This document shows, one piece after another, positions 55,955 through 64,000 of a stretch of 64,000 bases of DNA. Position 1 is the first letter of the stretch, and every line of letters starts with the position of its first letter. The translations under genes and the position numbers were made by a program. Under the pieces are notes generated by a model, which saw nothing but the letters and a program-made list of their open reading frames with translations, was not told the origin of the DNA and made no database searches. Source of the DNA: Brachynemurus nebulosus (taxonomy: Eukaryota > Arthropoda > Insecta > Neuroptera > Myrmeleontidae); contig JAPWDM010000008.1 in NCBI GenBank assembly GCA_035578155.1, forward strand, positions 24,700,598 to 24,764,597, read 5' to 3'.

Positions 55955-56326
55955 AAATTGTCTTTTTCCCTTTAAATAGACTTGTATGAGTTGTATGGAT
56001 GTAACCAGATGTAACCATACACAGACGTTCACATTTATGTAATGTATCAGGTTATATGTATATTATATTATTGTGTAATATGTTTTTGTAAACGCATATA
56101 ATATATGTAATATATTGTACATATATTCATTTGTACATACGTTTTATTTGAAAATGTGAATTAGAAATGGCCAATATTATAAAAATTAGACAGTAATTTT
56201 AAATTTTATAAAATTTAATTTTTTTGGGGAGACACTGTCTCCCTTGTCTACTCCCACGCGTCGCCACTGGGCGGTTGTAACAATGCCAACAACAATCAAC
56301 ACAATTGACTTGTGATTGATCTACAC

Positions 56327-56515
56327 CATGCCCCTGTCACTCTCCATTTAGTCTATTATAAAAAAATGGACCGTTTTCTGATGTCGCTGTAACTAATATA
56401 CCAGATGGCGTTGATTTATTAGGGAATAAAATTAGAGTCGAGACATGAGGTTTAATAGTTCGCTATTTTTCATCTAAAATAAATTTGAAATAAATTAAAT
56501 ATTTAAAAAAATACT
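56327..56515 (-). repeat. Inverted duplicate of 6008-6194
   Basis: Same sequence family as 6008-6194, in the opposite orientation. No transposon ends. Confidence 0.7.
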
Positions 56516-57029
56516 TTAATTCAACCTAGAAAGATTAATTAAATTAAAAATTTTAATTTTTCGTTAACATATAACTTGGTGACGATATTTTGTGCTCAAT
56601 GTCACTAGCACTAAACAGGTTAAAATTTATGTACGTTATCTACTGGCAGGGAACGTGCTCCACGTACTGGCGGTATTGGCTTGCCCGCCTACATTCTGCA
56701 GCGAGTCAGCTTTGAGTTAAACCGACAATGGCGTGACGAGTTTTTGACTTGAATGTCGAAGTCAGTCGAAGTGTTCGCAAAAATTTTTGATTCCTATTAA
56801 ATATCCAATAAACTGTGAAAATATTGTTTATAGAAAGAATATTAACAAAGATTATTATAAAAATAAATTTATTTCATAAAGTTTTAAAAAACTATTTACA
56901 ATTGTTTTTACAAAATTTAATAAATACGCATTTTACGAAGTTCAAATAAACATTCAAGTTGTCATACGGCACATAGTGAACATAAAAACATCAGTTATAA
57001 CAGCAGTTTGAATAAATGTAATTAATTTT
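56516..57029 (+). promoter_or_regulatory. 5' region of the piggyBac-derived gene
   Basis: A GC-richer stretch at about 56635-56760 (GGGAACGTGCTCCACGTACT, GCCCGCCTACATTCTGCAG) lies upstream of the ORF and is a candidate promoter or leader. No terminal inverted repeat pairing with the 3' side was found. Confidence 0.3.
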
Positions 57030-58730
57030 TTGAAAATTTTGAAAAAAATCCAAACAATGGCCAGCGACTATTTTGGTAATGAACAGGCGGATAATATTGG
57101 TAACACCCCAGAATCCGATGACAGTGATACAGAATTTTTACAAAATAACGATGCCGATGAAAATATTGACGGGGCCGAACATTTTATGTCAACTTCTCAA
57201 GAGGAGACTACACATGTATTCGAATGGAAATACGGGGTGTTCACGCCCCAGGTATACAATTTTGATCCGAGTAATTCTGGATCAACATTGGAGGATTCAA
57301 AATATATGCGAGAAGTCGATTATTTTAAGGTGTTCGTAAATGAAAATTTAATAAATTTGGTTGCGTCCGAAACGAATCGACAGTATCACTATTTAACGAA
57401 AAATCTAACGTCACGTCCGGAACGACTTAAAAGTTGGGCGGACACGAACGCCGATGAAATGTACGTATTTCTGGCATTGTTCATGCTCATGTCACACAAT
57501 TCGCGAAATCTTGTGGCCGATCACTGGTCCAAAGATAATTTATTGCACAGTCCAATATATTCGGAAACGATGAGTCGAAATCGTTTCCAGATACTCCTAC
57601 GTATGTTACATTTTTGTAACAATGACGATCAGATACCTGGCGATCGCCTGTTTAAAATTCGCGCCGTTGTTGATGAGATTACGAAAGTTTTCCAGGAGAA
57701 AATGTATCCGTATCAGAATCTTTGCATCAAAGAGAGTATAATATTGTTTAAGGGACGCTCCATGTATAATCAATACATTCCGTCGAAGGAGGATCGTTTC
57801 GGGATTAAATTTTGTATGATATGCGATTGCGCCACTGGATACATTTTAAATTTTATCATCCATACCGGAAAAACGACCGAATACACACGATTCGAACACC
57901 TGGACATGAACGAGAGTATCTTGTTGTCGTTGATGGAGCCCTATTTGGAACGTGGACACACCCTCTACGTGGACGGCAGTTACACAACCCCCCTACTCTT
58001 TCAAACACTGTTCGAACTGAAGACAAACGCTTGCGGTATCGTTAAAAAATGCGTTAAACATATGCCAAAATTTCAACAAAAATTAGAAATTGGTCAAACG
58101 GAGGCATATCACACGGATAGTATATCCGCGCAACGATGGAAAGGCGCCAAAGAGGTGGTCATACTAACCACATGCCATTCGAATACAATGTGCGTGACAA
58201 AAGAAGCGAGCAATTCGAAACATCACGCCGTTATGAAACCAAAAAGTATCATCGAATTCAACAAGAATATACGCGCCATTGAAAAATGCGATATATTAAT
58301 CGCCAACATCCATTCAATCAGAAAAACGATGAAATGGTATAAGAAATTATTCTTTCAATTGATCGATATTTGTATGATCAATGCGCATGCGGTGTACACG
58401 GAAAAAACCGGTAAACGCGTGTCATTAACGAAATTTCAATTGGAAGTAATTCGTCAATTGATAAATGATTATAAAGAGTTACACGAAGCGAAATTACCAA
58501 CACCAAAGAAAAGGAAGGCGGATACACCGTTACGGCTGTATGAACGCCATTTTATCGAACGGATACCGTCCACGGCTAATCGACCGGCAACAATGAAACG
58601 GTGTGCGGTCTGTTTGCAACAGAAACGACGCAAGGAGACACGATTTCGCTGTAAACAGTGCGATGTCGCGTTGTGTATTGAGCCGTGTTTTGAAGTCTAT
58701 CATACGAAATTAAATTATGCCGCATCATAA
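57030..58730 (+). CDS. piggyBac transposase-derived protein, 566 residues, intact ORF
   Basis: The protein has an acidic N-terminal tail (about 20-60), a DDE_Tnp_1_7-type transposase domain (about 60-455) and a C-terminal zinc ribbon (C525, C528, C541, C544, C549, C553, H558). Positions matching the catalytic residues of piggyBac keep D266 (MICDCATGY), D315 (YVDGSYTT) and D421 (KCDILIAN), but the fourth conserved Asp is Ile424. Also, the usual DE before the FRGR-like motif is KE (CIKESIILFKGR) and W-K-D-K-R is WKGAK. The frame has no stops and is GC-richer than its surroundings. Met10 (CAAACAATGG) is in a better context than Met1. No TTAA-bounded inverted repeats were found around it. It may be a domesticated, catalytically impaired gene, or a recently inactivated copy. 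Confidence 0.88.
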   Translation: MKILKKIQTMASDYFGNEQADNIGNTPESDDSDTEFLQNNDADENIDGAEHFMSTSQEETTHVFEWKYGVFTPQVYNFDPSNSGSTLEDSKYMREVDYFKVFVNENLINLVASETNRQYHYLTKNLTSRPERLKSWADTNADEMYVFLALFMLMSHNSRNLVADHWSKDNLLHSPIYSETMSRNRFQILLRMLHFCNNDDQIPGDRLFKIRAVVDEITKVFQEKMYPYQNLCIKESIILFKGRSMYNQYIPSKEDRFGIKFCMICDCATGYILNFIIHTGKTTEYTRFEHLDMNESILLSLMEPYLERGHTLYVDGSYTTPLLFQTLFELKTNACGIVKKCVKHMPKFQQKLEIGQTEAYHTDSISAQRWKGAKEVVILTTCHSNTMCVTKEASNSKHHAVMKPKSIIEFNKNIRAIEKCDILIANIHSIRKTMKWYKKLFFQLIDICMINAHAVYTEKTGKRVSLTKFQLEVIRQLINDYKELHEAKLPTPKKRKADTPLRLYERHFIERIPSTANRPATMKRCAVCLQQKRRKETRFRCKQCDVALCIEPCFEVYHTKLNYAAS

Positions 58731-59011
58731 GAATTGAATTTTTTTATTTTTTAATAATTGTTACTTGTAAACAAGGGGAGGTTCGGTGTAGCCATTTAAA
58801 AAATTCGGTATTTTCTTTTTTTCCGTATATTTCTGGAAAATGCTTCACAATCAGTAAAATTGTAACTTAAAGACTTTCGCGTTTTGCATAACATTCGCTG
58901 TGAGCTTTCGGCCATATTCATGTTATGAAACGGCTCCTAAGCGGTTTTTCTACCTGCACTATCATCTGTTAGTAACATTCCAAAATAACATCTTACTAAT
59001 AACACAGTTTA

Positions 59012-59444
59012 TTAACTCTTTGCACTCAAGCAAAAAAAAGTGAGTTGTAAATAGGCTGGTAAGACATGTAGCACATGACAACGACCAACCTTCTTTTTTT
59101 GACGGATTCTTTTAACGTTCTAACCTTGTTTCCCCAAAGTTGAATACTAAATGCGCTAAATACGTCCTCAATGCTGTTTTTATTAGTTTTTAATTTTAAA
59201 AAGATAATTTAACGTGATTTTGTATTATTTTATTTAGAATTTTTTTAATAAATGAATGTGTTTGCAGTTATTAAATAAAATATTAATGTAATGTGAAGTA
59301 TGAGCAGTCATTACAGTTCAACATTCAGTGTGTCATGTGGTACATGTCTTATGATCCAACAGACAAAACACCTTTAAATATGGTAGAGTTAATGGACAAA
59401 CCACCTTGTCATGCTGTACATGTCTTATAAGCGCAAAGCGTTAA
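59012..59444. mobile_element. piggyBac-like MITE, copy 2, TTAA-flanked
   Basis: Inverted relative to 24919-25341. Ends TTAACTCTTTGCACTCAAGC and, inverted, TTAACGCTTTGCGC. AAGACATGTAGCACATGAC-type repeats lie near each end. It lies 280 bp downstream of the piggyBac-derived gene, but its two ends pair with each other. Confidence 0.85.
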
Positions 59445-59753
59445 AAAATAGTTTTATAAAATTAGGGCAAAGGAGTATCACACATGTCATGAAGCTTCTT
59501 TTCTTTTTCGTAGTTTCATAGCTTCGTAGGATTTTTAATACTCTTTCCTTGACTTGATAAAACTTTTTTATTAAACTGTATTATCAATATGTTTCTTTGA
59601 AACGTCAACAGGTGTCAGTGTAATCAGAAATAAAGCCGCTGCAAGTCGCTTCGCCGAATGAATAGGACTTTATTTAAAGGGAAGATTTAGGGCCTTTATT
59701 TATTTAAAGTATTAGTAATTATAATGTGGTCTAACGTTCTTGAGATTAAATAA

Positions 59754-60165
59754 TTAACACTTGAAAAATTTACTTTGTGAAAATCCATATTATAAAATAT
59801 GAGAATAATTTTACTTTGCCATTTTTCACTAAATTAGATTTTTCTGTAACGAGCCAGCTTATGAGTAGTTAACTCATCCTCAGGTTTAACACAGTTGTAT
59901 TAAACCTGATTTTTGTGTTAAACCTGATCTAAATTTTATATTATCATTTATTTTTTTATGATTGTATTGAAATGCGTATATTGTAATACAATTACAAAAA
60001 TCAGTATGTGTGTGTGTATGCTTTGATATTGTTTATATTAAAAAGGTGTATGTTGAATCAGTTCGTAAATTTAATTATATAATTTTTTTTTTTTTAAATT
60101 CTTTAAAAATATTGCCGGCTTCTGGAGAAATTTACTGTGGAAGTGCGCGGACTGTATAGTGTTAA
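59754..60165. mobile_element. Probable TTAA-flanked piggyBac-like element
   Basis: The right end, CCGGCTTCTGGAGAAATTTA through GCGCGGACTGTATAGTG/TTAA (60113-60165), is shared with 7705-7752 and 55619-55668. A left TTAACACTTG at about 59752 is the best candidate partner but is poorly matched. Confidence 0.4.
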
Positions 60166-61827
60166 TTTGTAATAGTACAGTGTCCTGAAAAATTGATAAA
60201 TAATCACTTACTCCAATTTCCGCTCACAGCGAGTACAATTTTAAATGCATTTTCCTTCAGTTGGTGAAACAAACAGAAGAAAACTGTTTGACTTTCTTCT
60301 TGATTCTTAGACTTAGTAGGTTTCTAGTTAAGCAAAAAAAATTTGGTGTCAAAATTTCTTTTTATAACTGTGTTTTTTTACTTATGATTTTTTCAGTTTT
60401 TACATTCATCTACTAATATTGCAAAATGCCGCCAGTTGGCTACCGGTTTCGCGAGCTGAAAATAAGACTCAAAATTTCGAAATTTTTGGATTACTTTTTG
60501 ATATGATAACCAGCTTTCTAAAAATCACTTTTTTTTTAATTGGTTAAACCAAACTCATCCCTTAAATCTGAAACAATTGAAAGTGTTATAAATGAATGTA
60601 TTAAATTAATGTAAAGATTAAAATATTTTTTGTGTTATTTGCGGTATATTTATTAGGATTTCCTGACCAATTTTGAGCGAAAAAAATTTGTAACGTTTGG
60701 ATCATCTTTCTAATGTAACTACTAGATATTTCCAGTTGAACGAGACCTATTTTATTCTCGCTTAGATTTAGCAAAAAATAAATAAAATAAATAAATAAAT
60801 AAAAAATAAATAAATAAAATAGTGTAAAAAAGGTTAAATAATTGAAAGCTTTTTATATAAGGTATTTGCTCGGGTATTGAAATTTCAAAGTTTCAGAATT
60901 AAAACTTAGTGATTAGTGGCCATTCATAAAATACGTACACGAACAGGGGGCAGGGGGGGAAATTGCCTAGCGTGGTATGTGACGGGAGTTAAAAATTTAA
61001 TCTTGATCTCTAAAACTCAATCGGAGTCTTAAGATTTCGAGATTGGACACCCTATTTGTGTATTTATATATTATCCTGATTTGAAGGTATCCGTACCCTT
61101 TTCCGACCCATCATGAGTTAGGAAACATACTGGTAGAATCCGTGCCGGCGAAAAAAATGACGGGCCCCCGGGCACAACCAAAGTTTTCGAAATTTTTCCC
61201 AAAAGTAAAAAACGTTTCATTTTTTCCGGTCCCCTAATCGAGGCTACAGGTCTCCTTTTTAAACCCGAATCCCCGGGTAACTGCCCCACCCTCTCGTCGA
61301 CCCCGAGTACAACCGTATAACAAAAAGGGCTAAGAATGTAATTCAAAGTTCTAAATCAGAAATTCTACAAGTTCGTAAAGTATATTTTGGGTTTTTATTT
61401 TCCAAATTTCTAATTACCTAACCTTCAAATACAAATCAACTATAAATATAGGTTCCTATTCCACTTTTCTTTTTTACATAAGAAAGAAATAATTTAAGAA
61501 AAGAATAAATTTTTATTTAAAAAATAGGATTATTTTTTTAATATTTTGACAAGTAATTATCTGTCAAATTTGTCAGGTGTCAAATTCAACATGTTACAAC
61601 AAACTGATAAAAATGGTTTACGTCGTTTACGTGTCCAGTTGGATAAAAATGTTTAGTTAGGTAGAAAATAATGTCCACGTAAGATAAGCAGGTTAGAATG
61701 CAAAAAAACCGCTTTATTTTTTAAAATTTTGTGTTAAATTTAATTAAAATAAGATAGTTATTTATAGCAAATTATAAGAAAAGTGTTTATTTTAAAATTT
61801 TAGATATTGCCAATAAACTGCATAATT
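60166..61827. other. Intergenic DNA upstream of the secreted-protein gene
   Basis: AT-rich, with an AATAAATAAA simple repeat (about 60770-60825) and a GC-rich patch at 60950-61310 (GGGCCCCCGGGCAC). The patch's 91-codon minus frame looks transposon-derived but is not recognised. No gene supported. Confidence 0.4.
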
Positions 61828-62198
61828 ATGATTTATTTTTCAACGTTTTGTTCAATAATTTTTGTATTATTTTTTGATACAATTATTGCACAATATGCAC
61901 AACAAGTAGCGCCGGGCGTTCCACCTCAACAGTATGTAAGTGTTGAACGTAAAAGTGTTTAGTTTTGTTTTGAAAATATGCAAAATGTTAAAATTTTTCA
62001 TTTTAGCAAGTGCCTCAACATCAACAACAGGTACCCGTTCAGCAACATATGCCCATGCAACAACAAGTGCCTGTTCAACATGTACCGGTACAACAGCAAC
62101 AACAGATGCACCCGCAGGCTCAGGTTCATCATCACGGAGCAGCGCCCCAGCATGGACAAATATTAAATGCGGCCAATATTCAACAAGAAAAAGCGTAA
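61828..62198 (+). CDS. Secreted Gln/His/Pro-rich protein, first two exons (partial)
   Basis: Exon 1 (61828-61935) encodes a signal peptide (MIYFSTFCSIIFVLFFDTII, probable cut after A21) and QYAQQVAPGVPPQQY, and ends in phase 0 at TAT/GTAAGT. Exon 2 (62007 onward) reads QVPQHQQQVPVQQHMPMQQ, more Gln/His-rich sequence and GQILNAANIQQEKA. It can stop at TAA 62196-62198, or splice at a GTAATT donor after 62194 within an Ala codon. The ILNAANIQQEKA segment resembles, from memory, the stretch before the EF hands in insect MCFD2-like secretory proteins. If so the EF-hand exons lie beyond the window. That identity is a suggestion only. Confidence 0.6.
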
Positions 62199-62955
62199 TT
62201 TTTTTTTTATTGTTTTTGATATATGTATTTGTTTAATCCTAGAATCATACGTTGGTCTACGAGAAACGTTAATCATACATCGGCGTCATTTTGACGAATG
62301 GACTTTTTACGGAGAGTTTTAGAGTTTATTTGCAAAAAACATTTTTTTTTACATAACAATACTATAAAAGCGAACAAAATATTTACAAAAATTGGATTTG
62401 GAAAAATTTTTTAATATAAATATGTATTCATTTTTTTATCAAAGCATATTTTCATTATAAAAATTAAAAAATAGATAAATACATCAATTGTATCATAAGA
62501 CATGTCTTTCAAATAATTAATTTATTAACTATTATGAGTCGGTGGACATGTGTGACTTTACAGAATGTGAAATTTCTCGGTCGCAAATATTCTCGTAGAT
62601 ATGTAGTTATTTCCTGATTAGGCACATTTGTAAATTTTCTAAAATTTGTTAGTAATTTTTCGAATAAGATCTCAAAAAATAATAAAATTAAATTATTTTC
62701 CACAAAATAAATTGTTAATCTTTAATTAAGTCACTTGAAACGCATTCTTTGGTTTTCGATTCAATATATTAAAACTTCATTGAATAAATTAAATTATCCT
62801 AATAATCCTAATTAAATTATCCTAATAATCATAACATCCATATCTTTAATAAATTTTAGAAAAATTAGGAAAACTTATATCTAAAGTACAAACTCTCTAA
62901 AAAAAAATATCGGTTAATCATACATCGTCGTCCTTTTGACGCATATTATTTCAAT
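62199..62955. other. AT-rich intron or intergenic DNA
   Basis: No exon or repeat boundary recognised. If the secreted-protein gene continues, this is intron. Confidence 0.45.
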
Positions 62956-63300
62956 ACCATAGAACACTAGAAGCCAACTAATATCAAAAAAGCGTAGCTC
63001 GCTTGGTGTCATTTGTTGGTCAGTCACAGCGTAAGGCATGTAGTCAGTCGGGGTCAGTCACCTAACGCACAATGCATTGTAATGTATTGTTAGACATTGT
63101 TACTTGAATTGGACAGGTTGGTCTGTCCCATAATAGGTGTTTTGTGTGTGAATACGTACACAGAAGCAAACACCAAACCAACACCATTGCAAACAGTGTG
63201 TACTTACACAACATAGTGGGAAGATTTTACGTCACCCACTGGCGACAAGTGGAACAGTTTGATAGACATTCTAGTTTGGTCCCTTGTTCAATACAAACAA
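62956..63300 (+). repeat. Single arm of the 28680-29373 module family
   Basis: It starts CATAGAACACTAGAAGCCAA and runs through GTCACAGCG, TGTTAGACATTGTTACTTGA, GCAAACAGTGTGTACTTACA and TTTTACGTCACCCACTGGCG to TAGTTTGGTCCCTTG. Same order as in 28891-29230. Confidence 0.7.
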
Positions 63301-63655
63301 AACAATACATTTGCTGTGTTATAATAACAAATAAATTAGTTAACAGAAGTTTCACAGCAAGCAGGCAACGACAAGTTGTAGTATTGGAGCAGGTAGAGAA
63401 GTTCGTTCGTCATTTTGACGAGTACGTATGATTCTAGGGTTAATTCTGTGAAGATGACGTTCAAAATGTAAAAATCGTATTTTTACGTCTTTTTAATAAG
63501 GCGGCTAACTTTTTCACTAGTCAATGCGGGACAAAACGATCTTTAGACCTTTGAAAAATTTTGATAATACCTACGTGTTACTTTGAAAAATTCCAAAAAC
63601 TTTCTTGATAAGCAAAAGTAAAAAATAGAATTACATTTTTGTAAAAAAAAACCCT

Positions 63656-63700
63656 AACAAGTAAAGGTCCCGAGTCCCGAGGCGACAATACGACACAACT
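63656..63700. mobile_element. End of a 6198-6902-type element
   Basis: ACAAGTAAAGGTCCCGAG repeats the terminus of the 705-bp element, then departs from it. Only one end is inside the window or recognisable. Confidence 0.45.
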
Positions 63701-63850
63701 CTTTTTGTCTGAAAACAAGAAAATAGGGGAGCTAACTTAGTGGGGTCATATGGTCAACCAAATGGTGGGAAAACGAAAAATCATAACACCGGCCTAATGT
63801 TATACGAACTAATGGTGGAAATGATTACAAGCTACTAGAATTCAGTCCAA

Positions 63851-64000
63851 AATTAACCCTTTTAAACAAATCATATGGAAAATTTTTTTTGTCTCAAAAT
63901 GTCGGACTTTTTACTGCCAGTGATAAGTACAATAGATAAGGTTACAAAAAAAGAAAATAAAAGAAATCAAAGATCCCAACATCAAAAAAGTGAACCCTAG
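63851..64000. repeat. Direct repeat of 50393-50540, runs off the window
   Basis: About 147 bp match in the same orientation, ending at the window edge with GTGAACCCTAG. Confidence 0.8.

Larger units (their letters stand above)
52911..56269. mobile_element. hAT-like element, 3,359 bp, 8-bp target duplication
   Basis: Both ends read CAGTGGCGACGCGTG inward and are flanked by a perfect GGCGGTTG duplication (52903-52910 and 56270-56277). CAGTGGCG-type termini and 8-bp duplications are usual for hAT elements. The interior is AT-rich with a microsatellite, a TTAA-flanked insert and a duplicated 300-bp block. No transposase frame survives. Confidence 0.88.

Noticed and set aside
59012..59444. 3' end of an autonomous piggyBac transposon containing 57030-58730
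   Set aside because: The two ends of this segment pair with each other and it has a complete second copy at 24919-25341, so it is an independent MITE.
61071..61346. 91-codon minus frame as a gene
   Set aside because: It coincides with an isolated GC-rich patch that looks transposon-derived. It has no domain or splice support.

Overview
The window is low-GC nuclear DNA from an invertebrate, most likely an insect. It has spliced genes with GT..AG introns and AATAAA poly(A) signals, an intact Ty1/copia element, a piggyBac-derived gene, tRNA-headed SINE copies and many short inverted-repeat transposons. Nothing bacterial or viral was seen. The species cannot be fixed from sequence alone.

The main content is a cluster of C2H2 zinc-finger (ZNF) genes of one subfamily. 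They are called G to F here: G (minus, exon 1 only, 1883-2254), A (minus, 7789-8880), B (plus, 12213-13484), C (plus, 17246-18772), D (minus, 26854-28287), E (minus, 29951-31390) and F (plus, two exons, 40910-41885). A finger fragment lies at 23751-23851. Each complete protein has an acidic N-terminal part rich in Psi-K-x-E motifs, then an LHTEIK[I/L] motif, then 6 to 15 fingers. A and B are head to head. C and E are an inverted segmental duplication whose homology runs from the promoter through the 3' flank. Promoter-like pieces without a gene recur at 4.6-5.0, 28.7-29.4, 44.9, 52.1-52.9 and 63.0 kb.

Other genes are a small THAP-domain gene (3077-4035, probably frameshifted), an intact copia polyprotein (35659-40577, with two LTRs that look identical and a 5-bp target duplication), an uninterrupted piggyBac transposase-derived ORF with altered hallmark residues (57030-58730), and the first two exons of a secreted Gln/His-rich protein at the right edge (61828 onward).

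Much of the rest is mobile DNA whose borders can be read directly. There are hAT-like elements with perfect 8-bp duplications, a MULE-like element with a 9-bp duplication, TAA-flanked Harbinger-like MITEs, TTAA-flanked piggyBac-like elements, TA-flanked pogo-like elements, long foldbacks and a three-level nested insertion between ZNF genes A and B. A reasonable working picture is a young, fast-changing ZNF cluster growing by inverted duplication inside transposon-rich DNA. Regulatory targets are unknown.
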